64,000 nucleotides of DNA from Selenomonas sputigena (lineage in GTDB: Bacteria; Bacillota; Negativicutes; Selenomonadales; Selenomonadaceae). The notes under the pieces were generated by a model. That model saw nothing but the letters and a program-made list of their open reading frames with translations, made no database searches and was not told where the DNA came from. The DNA lies in the NCBI RefSeq assembly GCF_026015965.1, contig NZ_CP110383.1, positions 653,808 through 717,807 on the forward strand, read 5' to 3'. The translations under genes and the position numbers were made by a program. Shown here one piece after another: positions 1 through 8,888 of the stretch; the stretch's first letter is position 1, and every line of letters starts with the position of its first letter.

Positions 1-366
1 GGCATCGGGCTGATCCGCCACCTTGAGGCGCTGCACGCGGGCATGAAGGCGGAGGCGACGCGACTCACCGCGCAGGCGCGGTTTTTGAAGAACCGCATCG
101 ATTCTATCAAGATGTGGTACGCGAAGAATCTTGACGCGATGGGCAAGAGCAAGGTCGCGACGGAGTTCGGCACGATGCGCGTGCAGAACAATCCGCACTC
201 CTATCCGCACGAACTCTGGCAGCGCGACAAGATACCCCCAAAGTATTTCGACGTGGTGCCGGAGCACTTGGAGTTGAACATCGACCGCGTGAAGGATGAC
301 CTCAAGGCGAATGTTGAAGTGCCGGGCGCATGGCGTACGCAGACGAGGGGGCTGAGAATCCAGTGA
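1..366 (+). CDS. Phage Gp157-family protein, 5' partial
   Basis: The frame is open from base 1, so the start lies outside the window; 121 residues are visible. The N-terminal part is a charged helical stretch and the C-terminal part has the layout of the siphovirus Gp157 family (conserved MRVQNNPHS-like segment, then a short strand-rich tail). Gp157-like proteins sit at the start of phage recombination cassettes; their exact activity is poorly known. The stop codon overlaps the start of the ERF gene in a GTGA arrangement, which indicates translational coupling. Family assignment is from sequence pattern only. Confidence 0.7.
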   Translation, partial: GIGLIRHLEALHAGMKAEATRLTAQARFLKNRIDSIKMWYAKNLDAMGKSKVATEFGTMRVQNNPHSYPHELWQRDKIPPKYFDVVPEHLELNIDRVKDDLKANVEVPGAWRTQTRGLRIQ

Positions 367-1040
367 ACATCTATGAGAAGCTGCAGGCGGTGCGCGTGGA
401 GCTGGCAAAGCAAGGCATCAAGAAGGGCAAAAAGAACACCTATGCAGGCTACAGCTACTATGAGCTTGCGGACTTTCTGCCGCAGATTCAGGAGCTTTGC
501 CAAAAGCACAAGGTGACGCCAATTTTCACCGTGTCAAGTGACGGGACGTCGGCATTGCTGATAATCCAAGATACAGAGAAGCAGGATGCGAGCTTGGAGT
601 TTTCCATTCCGATGAGTCAGGCGCAGCTCAAGGCGTGTCATCCGGTTCAAAACCTCGGTGCGGTACTGACGTACGAGCGCCGCTATCTCTATATGATCGC
701 CTTCGAGCTTGTCGAGGCCGACGTATTGGAGGCGACAACAGGCGATCCGAAGCAGGCAGTGCAGCAGGCCGCGCCCAAAGGGCAGGAGACGCGGAGTTTC
801 GTTGTGAACACGGACGCCGACCCAAAGACGGAGCTTGAGCGGCTCTGGGCGTTCGTCGGCTGGGATACGAGCGGCATAGAGGAATATATCAACAGTTATG
901 CCGCCCGCAACAAGCGCCCGGCTAATTCCCTGCTCTACGAGAGGATTCTGCATGAGCAGGTTGCCTATATCAAGAGCGAGGCGGAAAAGGGAAATCCGCA
1001 GTATGCAGCAATGACACTTGATGATGGAATACCTTTTTGA
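363..1040 (+). CDS. ERF-family single-strand annealing recombinase
   Basis: This 225-residue protein belongs to the phage ERF annealases, which pair complementary single strands during phage recombination and replication. The N-terminal MNIYEKLQAVRVELA segment and the middle QNLGAVLTYERRYLYM segment are typical of the family. The GTG at 363 is preferred over the ATG at 330: it has a GAGGGGG ribosome site upstream, overlaps the previous stop (GTGA) and gives the usual family N-terminus. The protein ends in LDDGIPF, a tip normally found on SSB proteins, while the SSB encoded next lacks one. It is followed by ssb after 12 bp and belongs to the early operon. Confidence 0.88.
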   Translation: MNIYEKLQAVRVELAKQGIKKGKKNTYAGYSYYELADFLPQIQELCQKHKVTPIFTVSSDGTSALLIIQDTEKQDASLEFSIPMSQAQLKACHPVQNLGAVLTYERRYLYMIAFELVEADVLEATTGDPKQAVQQAAPKGQETRSFVVNTDADPKTELERLWAFVGWDTSGIEEYINSYAARNKRPANSLLYERILHEQVAYIKSEAEKGNPQYAAMTLDDGIPF

Positions 1041-1052
1041 GGAGGATGTAAA

Positions 1053-1601
1053 ATGAATGTTTCTTTTTTCGGCAGATTGACGCGCGATGCGGAGATCAAG
1101 ACAGGCAAGAGCGGTGCGAACTTCACGGCATTTACCGTGGCGACGAATGTGCGCGCCAAGGGAAATGACGGCAAGGCGAAGGCGGTCTTCGTCGATGTGA
1201 CGGCGTTCGGCAAGACGGGCGAGACGATCTGCCAGTATTTCCATAAGGGCAGCCGCATCGTCGTCCATGGCGAGGTGCAGGACATCTCGGCATGGCAGGG
1301 CAAGAACGACGGCAGTCTGCACGCGAATGTCAATGTGACGCTGAACGGCTTTGATTTTGTCGATACGCAGGCGGAGAGCCAGCAGCAGGCGCAGGGGAGT
1401 TATGCGCCGCCACAGCAGGCAGCGCCGCCTCAGCAGGGCGGCTATGCGTATCAGCCGCCCACGGCACCCGCAGGGTATGCCGGGCAGGCACCGCAGGCGC
1501 CGCCTCCTGCACAGGCACAGGCTGCAGCACCTTGGGGCGCACCTCCTGCAGCTGCCGCGATGCCGCCCGCTGCGCCACAGTATCAGTCGGTACCGTATTG
1601 A
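1053..1601 (+). CDS. ssb: Single-stranded DNA-binding protein
   Basis: A 182-residue phage SSB. Residues 1-105 form the OB fold (MNVSFFGRLTRDAEIK start, then FTVATNVRAKG and VDVTAFGKTGETICQYF). Residues 110-182 are a low-complexity linker rich in Gln, Pro, Ala and Gly. The acidic DDDIPF tip that recruits partner proteins is absent: the protein ends QYQSVPY. The ribosome site GAGGAGG lies just upstream of the ATG. It sits between the annealase and the helicase, as expected for a recombination-replication cassette. Confidence 0.93.
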   Translation: MNVSFFGRLTRDAEIKTGKSGANFTAFTVATNVRAKGNDGKAKAVFVDVTAFGKTGETICQYFHKGSRIVVHGEVQDISAWQGKNDGSLHANVNVTLNGFDFVDTQAESQQQAQGSYAPPQQAAPPQQGGYAYQPPTAPAGYAGQAPQAPPPAQAQAAAPWGAPPAAAAMPPAAPQYQSVPY

Positions 1602-1612
1602 GGTGAGTCGCA

Positions 1613-3013
1613 ATGTTCTCCCTGAGACCTTATCAGGAGCAGTGGATTGAAGATGTCGGCTACGAATTTTCTGCAGGACGGCGGCGCGTCTTGGCCGTCG
1701 CTCCCTGCGGCGCGGGCAAGACGGTCATGACGGGGTGGATGGCGCGCGGCACGGCACTTGCCGGACGGCGCGCCATCTTCATGGTGCATCGTCAGGAGCT
1801 TATCGAGCAGACGTCTAAGACATTTACGGCGCTCGGCATACGACATGGCATCATCGCAGCGGGAGTGGCGAAGGAGTACGCATTGCCGGTGCAGGTGGCG
1901 AGCGTTCAGACGCTCGTGCATCGCTTGGGCGAGGTGCCTGCACCGGATTTTCTCATCTGCGACGAATGCCACCACGTCATAGCCAATACCTACCTGCGCA
2001 TCCTCGGCGAGTGGCAGGGGGCGCAGGTGCTCGGCGTGACAGCGACGCCGGAGCGCATCGGCGGACGCGGGCTCGGCGATGTGTTTGAGTCGCTCGTGTT
2101 GGGGCCGAGCGTCAAGGAGTTGATCGGGCTGGGGAATCTCAGCCCGTATGTTTACTATGCACCGCCTTCGAAGTTCGACAGTTCGCGTGCCAAGGTGAAG
2201 TTCGGCGAGTTCGTCCAGAGCGACCTCATGGAGCAGATGGACTCGGCGGACATCATCGGCGGCATCGTCAAGAATTATCAGCAGTATGCACGGGACAAAC
2301 GCGCGATCTGCTACTGCATCAACCGCGCCCATTCGGAGCATATTGCACGGCTTTTTCGGGAGGCGGGCATCCGCGCCGTGCATGTGGACGGGGAAACGCC
2401 GCGCAGGGAGCGGGCACAGGCAATCGAGGATTTCCGTGCTGGCAGGATTCAGATTCTTACGAATGCGGAGCTTTTCGGCGAGGGGTTCGACGTGCCCAAG
2501 ATGGAGGCGGTCATACTCGCGCGGCCGACAGCGTCATTGACGCTCTATATCCAACAGGCGATGCGCGCCATGCGTCCCGATGCAGACAATCCGGAAAAGC
2601 GTGCCGTCATCATCGACCACGTGGGAAATGTGTTCCGTCACGGACTGCCCGACGAGGATCACGAATGGAGTCTGGAAGTCAAGAAGAAGAAACGTCAGAT
2701 GCGCGAGGCGCCGATCCGCGTCTGCCCCGCGTGCTTCGCGGCGATGCCCATAGGCTCGCGCACCTGCCCGCGCTGCGGCTGCGTCATGCAGGCGCCGGAG
2801 CGCACAATCAAAGAAAAAGAGGGCGAACTGGTCAAGATCGAAGAACTGCGGCGCAAAAAAAAGAGGCAGGAGGTCGGGCGTGCGCGGACAATCGCCGAGC
2901 TTGAGGAGATTGCAAGAAAGCGCGGCTATTCCATGCGCTGGGTCAGCCGCATGGCTGACATCAAACATATTGAGCGAGGAGCGGTAGAGAATGGCAAACA
3001 AAACCGAGCATGA
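1613..3013 (+). CDS. Phage DEAD/DEAH-box superfamily 2 helicase
   Basis: A 466-residue SF2 helicase. Motif I is APCGAGKTVM near residue 30, motif II is CDECHHV near residue 120, and motif VI lies in YIQQAMRAMRPD. Near residue 375 is a four-cysteine zinc ribbon (CPACFAAMPIGSRTCPRCGC), followed by a highly charged helix. Such helicases are usual next to VRR-NUC nucleases in Firmicute phages and probably remodel replication or recombination intermediates. The last 23 bp overlap the VRR-NUC gene. Confidence 0.88.
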   Translation: MFSLRPYQEQWIEDVGYEFSAGRRRVLAVAPCGAGKTVMTGWMARGTALAGRRAIFMVHRQELIEQTSKTFTALGIRHGIIAAGVAKEYALPVQVASVQTLVHRLGEVPAPDFLICDECHHVIANTYLRILGEWQGAQVLGVTATPERIGGRGLGDVFESLVLGPSVKELIGLGNLSPYVYYAPPSKFDSSRAKVKFGEFVQSDLMEQMDSADIIGGIVKNYQQYARDKRAICYCINRAHSEHIARLFREAGIRAVHVDGETPRRERAQAIEDFRAGRIQILTNAELFGEGFDVPKMEAVILARPTASLTLYIQQAMRAMRPDADNPEKRAVIIDHVGNVFRHGLPDEDHEWSLEVKKKKRQMREAPIRVCPACFAAMPIGSRTCPRCGCVMQAPERTIKEKEGELVKIEELRRKKKRQEVGRARTIAELEEIARKRGYSMRWVSRMADIKHIERGAVENGKQNRA

Positions 3014-3392
3014 GATACAAAATGAGATTCGTTTGGCCGTGACACGAAAAAGCAAGGCAACGACGCTTTTCCGCGCGAATGTCGGCAAGGCATGGACAGG
3101 GAAGAAGGTCGTCTGCTCGGACGACATGATCACGCTGCATGAAGCGCGTCCCTTTACGACGGGACTGCCCATCGGCTTTCCCGATCTCTTCGGACTGAAA
3201 AAGGTGAAGATCACGGAAGATATGGTCGGAAAGGAAGTCGCCATGTTCGTATTCCTCGAAGTGAAGCGCCCGGGCGGGCGTGTGATGAAGGCGCAGGAGC
3301 GCATGATCGAGCATCTGCAGAGTCTGGGTGCTCGCGGCGGCATCGTTCACTCTGCCGACGAGGCGATCGGCGTGCTTGAGGAAAAGCCTTGA
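2991..3392 (+). CDS. VRR-NUC domain nuclease
   Basis: This 133-residue protein is a stand-alone VRR-NUC nuclease of the PD-(D/E)XK superfamily. The catalytic elements can be seen: an N-terminal Glu (KTEHEIQNEIR), GFPDLFGL supplying the Asp, and VFLEVKRPGG supplying the E-x-K. Phage VRR-NUC proteins cut branched or flap DNA. The gene overlaps the helicase upstream, which suggests the two act together. Confidence 0.85.
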   Translation: MANKTEHEIQNEIRLAVTRKSKATTLFRANVGKAWTGKKVVCSDDMITLHEARPFTTGLPIGFPDLFGLKKVKITEDMVGKEVAMFVFLEVKRPGGRVMKAQERMIEHLQSLGARGGIVHSADEAIGVLEEKP

Positions 3393-3422
3393 ACTGCATG
3401 ATGGGCGAAAGGGGGCGAGGGG

Positions 3423-6359
3423 TTGGAGTCACGGGAGTTTTTGGAGCTGCTTTATCAAAGCGCCGAAGGGTATACCTATCTGTGGAAATTGCCGGAGAAG
3501 CAGACCGTCAGCTTTTCCCTGGATCAGCTGGACGCCATGACGCGGATGGCGCACGAAGAGGGTGCCGCCTACCGTCGGGACATGTTTTTCTCAGTCGGTA
3601 TATCTGCAGGAGAATATCCGTCGAATAAACGCGCGAAAAACGAGGACATCATCGCCATCCCTGCGCTCTGGGTAGACATCGACATCGCGGGCGCGGGACA
3701 TACCGCGAAGAACCTGCCGCCGGACTATGCGTCGGCGCGTGCGCTCCTGCCGGGCGCGATCGATCCGACGGCGATCGTCATGAGCGGGCACGGCATCCAC
3801 GCCTATTATGTCATGAGAGAGGCGATGCCGACGACGACGGATGCTGAGCGTTCCGAGGCAGTCGATCTCCTGCGCCGCCTGCAGTACGTCGTCCGCGCGA
3901 ATGCGGATGCGCATGGCTGGACGGTCGACAACACGACGGATCTCGCGCGCGTGCTGCGCCTGCCGGGAACGATGAATTTCAAGGGAGCGCCCGTGGCGTG
4001 CGAGGTTGTCGAATACGATGCGGCGCGACTCTACAATCCCGAGGATTTTGACATATTGCCGCCCGTCGAAGAAGCCGCATCGAAGGCTGTGCGCAAAACA
4101 AAATTCGAGCGGCGGCAGACTGACGGCGACGCGAAGCTGATGCTCGCAAACTGCGCCTTCCTGCAGCATTTCCAGCAAAACTATAAGACGCTCCCGGAGC
4201 CGGTCTGGAAGGCCGCCTGCACGAATCTCATGCGCGGCGTGGGCGGTGAGGATCTCATCGTGCCGCTCGTCAGGGATTGGCTCGGCGATAAGTACAATGA
4301 GCAAGAAACGCTGAAGAAGCTCACGCACTATCTTGATGACTGCCAACCGCAGACCTGCACGCATATCAAAACGGAACTGGGCTTTCAAGGCTGCTCCGAC
4401 TGCCCCGGCGTAAAATCGCCGTGCGCGTGGTCGCTCGGCAAGGTGCCGCAGGCGATCGCGAAGATTCGTGAAATTACGTTGCCGGATGTCGAAAACACGC
4501 TGAATGAGGAAATCCTTGGGGCGCTCGCGCTCGTCAATCGAGAAAACGGCTTGGAATATGCACGCTTCAAGGAACGCTGCAAGGGCAGGGTCAATCTGAA
4601 TGATTTGCAGCGCGAAGTGAAGCGTATGCAGGCGAAGCAGGCTGGGCTCTCAGTGGTCGAGGGCGGCGCCGCAGAAGCAGGGCAAAGGCTCGGCGATGTG
4701 ACGACGCGCTCGATCTTGCCGGACACGCCGCTCGATCTCATCGTGCCGCCGAATTTTTCCTACAGCGCGAACGGCATATACGAGGTGCGGATGACGGACG
4801 CGGGAGAGGTGCAGCGGCTCGCTGCAGGTGCTCCTGTCATCATCTCGGAAAAGCAGTACAACATCGACACGCAGGCGGAGAAGGTGCAGATTTCCTTCCG
4901 CTATTACGGCCGTTGGATGCACGCGGTATGCAAGCGTTCGGAGGTGTTTTCCGCACGCGGCATCCTTGCGCTCGCCGATCGCGGTCTCAATACGTCGAGC
5001 GAGGCGGCGAAATACCTGGTCAAATACCTGCAGGTGCTCGAAGCCGCCAACCCGGACATTCCGCTCGTCCATGCCGTGTCAAAGATTGGCTGGCGTCCCG
5101 ATGGATTGACCGAGTTTGTCATCCCTTCGTCGAGCAAGTACCGCGTCGACATGGACGACGACGGCGAGCTCTCTGCAGCATTCACGCAGGGCGGGACGCT
5201 TGACGAGTGGAAGCGGGCGGCCGAGGCGATCCGATTTCATCCGTTCGCCCGCTTCGCCTTGGCGGCGGCGTTCGCCGCTCCGCTCCTCAAGATCTGCAAG
5301 AACCGCAATTTCATGATTTATTTCTGGGGCACGTCGGGCGGCGGCAAGACGGCGGCGCAGCGCTTCGCGCTCTCGGTCTGGGGCAATCCGAAGCGACTCA
5401 TGAAATCGTTCTACGGGACGACGAACGGGCTTGAGCGCGCCGCCGAGTACAGCAACGATTTCCCGCTCGTCATCAATGAGCGCCAGGTCATGATGGGCAA
5501 CAACAAGCAGGAATCCTTGGAGAGTCTCGTCTATATGCTTGAGGGCGGTCATGGCAAGGTGCGTGCGAGCAAGTTCGGCATCCGCAAGACCGCCACATGG
5601 CGTACGATCGCGATGGCGTCGGGCGAGGAGCCGCTGTCAAAGGAGTCGAGCATCCAGGGCGTCAAGACGCGCCTCATTGAGCTGAACGTCTATCCCGTAC
5701 TGCCGGAGATGGTCGCCAAGATGGTCTATGCGATGGATGAGGAGCAGCACGGCACTGCCGGCAGGGCGTTTGTTGAGCGGCTTCTGCAGGAGGCGTCGAC
5801 GGCGTATGCGGAGATTCTTGCGGCGCGTCAGGCGCTGATCGCAAGGCTTCGGACGGATTATCCCGAGCACTTCGAGCCGCACATCGACAACGTGGCGACG
5901 GTCGCCATCGCGGACATGCTTTCGAGCCTGTGGCTTTTCGGCGAGCCGTCCGAGACGGCGCAGCAGGAGGCGTACGATATGGCTGCCGCCATCATGGCGG
6001 AGCTGCCGACGAGGATCGAGATATCCGATACGCAGCGTGCGTGGGACTTCGTGGAGGCGTGGCTTGTGAGTAACTGGCAGCATTTCAGCAATGACAACGG
6101 TTATGAAGCGCGCGCCAAACTGTCGCCGGAATACGGCTTCATCCGCAACGGCTATATCAACGTCTATCCGATATATCTGCGCGATGCGCTCGATGGGGCG
6201 GGGTTTGCGTCCAACAAGTTTTTAAAAGAGCTTGCCGAGACCGGGCTGATCTGCTCGACGCCCGAAAAGGGCAGGCGAAGATTTACGAAGAGGGTCAGCT
6301 ATGGTGGGGCGAAGATTCATGTCGTACAGATTCCACAAAGAGAGGAGCGCTTGTTATGA
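3423..6359 (+). CDS. Primase-helicase (PrimPol-like N-terminus with DUF927 helicase)
   Basis: A 978-residue replication protein. Residues 60-220 resemble an archaeo-eukaryotic primase fold: WVDIDIAG supplies metal-binding acids, MSGHGIHAYYV the conserved SGxGxH motif, and DLARVLRLPGTMNFK follows. Residues 320-340 hold a Cys cluster (CSDCPG). Residues 450-850 form a DUF927-type helicase with Walker A WGTSGGGKTAAQ near 635. The start is a TTG behind a GGGGCGAGGGG ribosome site. It is the main replication protein, with an iteron-rich origin-like region directly downstream. Confidence 0.85.
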   Translation: MESREFLELLYQSAEGYTYLWKLPEKQTVSFSLDQLDAMTRMAHEEGAAYRRDMFFSVGISAGEYPSNKRAKNEDIIAIPALWVDIDIAGAGHTAKNLPPDYASARALLPGAIDPTAIVMSGHGIHAYYVMREAMPTTTDAERSEAVDLLRRLQYVVRANADAHGWTVDNTTDLARVLRLPGTMNFKGAPVACEVVEYDAARLYNPEDFDILPPVEEAASKAVRKTKFERRQTDGDAKLMLANCAFLQHFQQNYKTLPEPVWKAACTNLMRGVGGEDLIVPLVRDWLGDKYNEQETLKKLTHYLDDCQPQTCTHIKTELGFQGCSDCPGVKSPCAWSLGKVPQAIAKIREITLPDVENTLNEEILGALALVNRENGLEYARFKERCKGRVNLNDLQREVKRMQAKQAGLSVVEGGAAEAGQRLGDVTTRSILPDTPLDLIVPPNFSYSANGIYEVRMTDAGEVQRLAAGAPVIISEKQYNIDTQAEKVQISFRYYGRWMHAVCKRSEVFSARGILALADRGLNTSSEAAKYLVKYLQVLEAANPDIPLVHAVSKIGWRPDGLTEFVIPSSSKYRVDMDDDGELSAAFTQGGTLDEWKRAAEAIRFHPFARFALAAAFAAPLLKICKNRNFMIYFWGTSGGGKTAAQRFALSVWGNPKRLMKSFYGTTNGLERAAEYSNDFPLVINERQVMMGNNKQESLESLVYMLEGGHGKVRASKFGIRKTATWRTIAMASGEEPLSKESSIQGVKTRLIELNVYPVLPEMVAKMVYAMDEEQHGTAGRAFVERLLQEASTAYAEILAARQALIARLRTDYPEHFEPHIDNVATVAIADMLSSLWLFGEPSETAQQEAYDMAAAIMAELPTRIEISDTQRAWDFVEAWLVSNWQHFSNDNGYEARAKLSPEYGFIRNGYINVYPIYLRDALDGAGFASNKFLKELAETGLICSTPEKGRRRFTKRVSYGGAKIHVVQIPQREERLL

Positions 6360-6690
6360 ATTTGCGGGAACTATGGGAACTCTGTGGGAACTCCTGTGGG
6401 AACTGGAAAAATCGAGGTTTTGCAAGGGTTTGCGGTATATATAAGAGAGAGTTCCCACAGTTCCCTCATAATATATATATACTAGATGCATACCCTTACC
6501 CTATGTATATATAGGGTATAAGGGGGGGTATAAAAATTTATATATATATGTCAAATTTTGTGGGAACTGTGGGAACTATTGCCCTCAAACCCTTGCGGCT
6601 CTAAGGCTCAAGCAGTTCCCGCAAGTGTCAAAAATCGCGGTACCGTCGCGGGAACTGTACGCTTTTTTGGGAACTCTTGTAAATTTGGAG
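6360..6690 (+). repeat. Origin-like region: 11 GGGAACT iterons around an AT-rich core
   Basis: There is no gene here. GGGAACT occurs at 6366, 6375, 6386, 6398, 6562, 6571, 6650 and 6669, and its complement AGTTCCC at 6450, 6459 and 6614; most are preceded by TGT or CG. The core between about 6466 and 6552 is almost pure A/T and contains the dyad TACCCTAT (6497-6504) / ATAGGGTA (6511-6518). Iterons flanking an AT-rich unwinding element next to the replicative helicase are the usual design of a phage replication origin. An operator array for the next gene is the main alternative. Confidence 0.6.
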
Positions 6691-6698
6691 GCGTTGAT

Positions 6699-7136
6699 AT
6701 GGGATATTTTGAGCACGTGCAGCGCAAGACGGAGGAAACGAAGCCGTATGCGTCTGTTGCGTCCATGGTTGAGCGCGTCGAGCGACGTGCGTATGAGGCG
6801 CTGAGTCCGAAGGAGCAGCAGGCGACGGAATATGCATGTGTTGATCCTTATGTCGTGATGAGTCCGCAGGATTCGGCGCTCTGGGTCGTGGCGCTGACCA
6901 AGGCGCGGGAAATGGACAAGGAATTTTATGTGCGGCTCTACTACATGCGCGGACTCGGCACGCAGCTCGTACGTCATCAGCGATGGGGGTATGTGCTGCG
7001 TCCGCTCATCACAGGAGACAGCGCGAACGGATGGCTGAATCAGGCGGCATACGAGGAGGAAAAACGATGCTTAGAGCCATACGCGCAGCAGCTCATACAG
7101 CTCTTGCAGATGTTGGCGTATGGCAGTGATGCATAA
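6699..7136 (+). CDS. Hypothetical phage protein
   Basis: The protein has 145 residues and starts MGYFEHVQRK; the ATG at 6699 has a TTGGAGG ribosome site. It appears soluble and mainly helical, with no cysteine cluster or catalytic motif I can name. The spacing before it is taken up by the iteron region, so it is the first gene of the transcription unit that carries the methyltransferase. It may be a regulator or replication accessory, but the sequence gives no direct support for that. Confidence 0.6.
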   Translation: MGYFEHVQRKTEETKPYASVASMVERVERRAYEALSPKEQQATEYACVDPYVVMSPQDSALWVVALTKAREMDKEFYVRLYYMRGLGTQLVRHQRWGYVLRPLITGDSANGWLNQAAYEEEKRCLEPYAQQLIQLLQMLAYGSDA

Positions 7137-7153
7137 GTGAGGAGGATGAACAG

Positions 7154-7300
7154 ATGCGACACGGAGGACAGAGGAGCAGGAGGTTTATGCGCCGGCTTAT
7201 GGAGCGTATGGCGCAAAAGCGATTGATTGCATTAGGGCGCGAGGTAGAGCGCCGCGAGAGGCAGAAGCGGGAGGTGCGCGATGGAGCTGATCGTAGATAA
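7154..7300 (+). CDS. Small Arg-rich phage protein
   Basis: A 48-residue frame with a good ribosome site (GAGGAGG, 7 bp before the ATG at 7154). About one third of its residues are Arg or Lys (for example RSRRFMRRLMERMAQKR). It fills the gap between its neighbours and overlaps the methyltransferase start by 20 bp, as is typical of small phage genes. The function is unknown; the charge suggests nucleic-acid binding. Confidence 0.5.
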   Translation: MRHGGQRSRRFMRRLMERMAQKRLIALGREVERRERQKREVRDGADRR

Positions 7301-8615
7301 TTTTGCTGGAGGTGGTGGTGCGTCGACAGGTATTGAGCTTGCGACGGGGCGGAACGTCGATATTGCCATCAACCACGACCCTGCCGCGATCGCAATGCAC
7401 AGAGCCAATCATCCTGCGTCAAAACATTACTGTGAGAATGTCTGGGATGTTGATCCGGTCGAGGCGTGCGGTGGCCGTCCTGTAGGATTGGCGTGGTTCT
7501 CGCCGGACTGCAAGCACTTTAGTAAGGCGAAGGGCGGCAAGCCTGTCGAGAAAGCCATCCGGGGGCTTGCGTGGGTGGCAATCCGATGGGCGAAATTGGT
7601 GCGGCCGCGCATCATCATCCTGGAAAACGTCGAGGAGTTTACGACATGGGGCCCGCTCGTTGATAATCGCCCTGACCCATCGCGCAAGGGGCAGACGTTT
7701 CGGCGGTTTGTCCATGCGCTCAAACGATACGGGTATCAGGTGGACTGGCGGGAGCTTAGAGCTTGCGACTATGGAGCGCCGACGATACGCAAGAGGTTTT
7801 TCCTTATTGCTCGATGCGATGGGCGGGCGATAAGATGGCCGGAGCCGACGCATGGGGATCCGTCTACACTGTTTGTGACGGGCGGGGCATTACGGCCATG
7901 GCGGACGGCGGCGGAAATCATTGACTGGTCTATCCCGTGCCCGAGTATCTTTACCCGCAAAAGGCCGCTTTGTGGCAACACGATGAGGCGCATTGCACGC
8001 GGGCTAAAAAAGTTTGTCCTCGACAATCCAGAACCGTACATCGTGGACAAGAGGCTGGCACCGCTGCTCATACAATATCACGGCGAGCAATCAGGCAAGG
8101 AGGTGCGAGGGCAGGCGATTGACCGTCCGCTTATGACGGCAGATGCGTCCAATCGTTACGGGCTGGTGACGGCATTTATCAGCAAGTATTTTGCAGGAGG
8201 CTACCAAAGCGCCGGGGCTGATGTAACGGTGCCTCTGCCGACAGTGACCAGCATAGATCATAATGCGCTTGTTGAGGCATTCTTGGTCAAATATTACGGT
8301 CAAGGCGAAGGGCAGTCTCTTACAGATCCGCTGCATACAATCACTGCAAAAGACCATTTCGGACTTGTCGTTGTGCGCGGAGAGATGTATCAGATCGTGG
8401 ATATCGGTATGCGGATGCTCACGCCGCGCGAGTTATTTAATGCGCAGGGATTTCCGCCGGACTACATCATCGACCGCGATGCAGATGGCAAGAGTTATCC
8501 AAAATCGGCGCAAGTCGCAAGGTGCGGCAATGCAGTCCCGCCGCCCTTTGCCGAGGCGCTTGTACGAGCTAATCTGCCGGAGATGTGCAATAAGAGCGAG
8601 TGCGTGAGTGCATAG
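7281..8615 (+). CDS. Phage DNA (cytosine-5-)-methyltransferase
   Basis: A 444-residue C5-MTase. Motif I (SAM binding) is FAGGGGASTGIELA at residues 7-20. The motif IV loop reads SPDCKHFSKAKGG, carrying the catalytic Cys in the phage variant of the usual PCQ. Motif VI is ILENVEEF, motif VIII RKRFFLIAR and motif X RCGNAVPPPFAEALV. No cognate endonuclease lies beside it, so it is probably a solitary phage methylase that protects phage DNA from host restriction or regulates genes. The target-recognition region is roughly residues 220-370. Confidence 0.92.
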   Translation: MELIVDNFAGGGGASTGIELATGRNVDIAINHDPAAIAMHRANHPASKHYCENVWDVDPVEACGGRPVGLAWFSPDCKHFSKAKGGKPVEKAIRGLAWVAIRWAKLVRPRIIILENVEEFTTWGPLVDNRPDPSRKGQTFRRFVHALKRYGYQVDWRELRACDYGAPTIRKRFFLIARCDGRAIRWPEPTHGDPSTLFVTGGALRPWRTAAEIIDWSIPCPSIFTRKRPLCGNTMRRIARGLKKFVLDNPEPYIVDKRLAPLLIQYHGEQSGKEVRGQAIDRPLMTADASNRYGLVTAFISKYFAGGYQSAGADVTVPLPTVTSIDHNALVEAFLVKYYGQGEGQSLTDPLHTITAKDHFGLVVVRGEMYQIVDIGMRMLTPRELFNAQGFPPDYIIDRDADGKSYPKSAQVARCGNAVPPPFAEALVRANLPEMCNKSECVSA

Positions 8616-8654
8616 ACTGGATGAGGCGGATGTGTGAGGAGGAGGAGGAGGAAG

Positions 8655-8888
8655 ATGAGCGAGGCGAATGCGAAATCCTATGAAAATCTAGCGAACGCCA
8701 TCATTTTGTTGGCAGTCAGTGACTACCGAGCCGCAAAGAAGAGACTGCGGGGATTTCCGACGAGTAGAGATGCGCTTGCAACGTGCAGAGAGGTGAGACG
8801 GTTTTTCCTGTCGGCGTATTTCGGAAATCTGACAAAACTGGATGGGAGATTGCTGCTGGAACAGCTGGACAAGGAGGCGGAAGCTTGA
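8655..8888 (+). CDS. Hypothetical phage protein
   Basis: A 77-residue protein starting at ATG 8655 behind an unusually long purine ribosome site (GGAGGAGGAGGAGGAAG). It is helical with a conserved-looking ADYRAAKKRL-type segment; similar short proteins often precede DUF1492 regulators in Firmicute phages. Its stop overlaps the TTG start of the next gene. No function can be assigned. Confidence 0.6.
   Translation: MSEANAKSYENLANAIILLAVSDYRAAKKRLRGFPTSRDALATCREVRRFFLSAYFGNLTKLDGRLLLEQLDKEAEA

Noticed and set aside
534-1613. Long minus-strand frame across the ERF and SSB genes
   Set aside because: The translation is low-complexity Arg/Leu/Cys and mirrors the repeated codons of the SSB linker; no ribosome site or family is seen.
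6366-6675. Repeated GGGAACT units considered as a CRISPR array
   Set aside because: The units are only 7 bp, occur in both orientations and at irregular spacing, with no cas genes; iterons fit better.
7281-8615. Methyltransferase considered as part of a restriction-modification system
   Set aside because: No endonuclease gene is adjacent; the neighbouring small genes look like ordinary phage genes.
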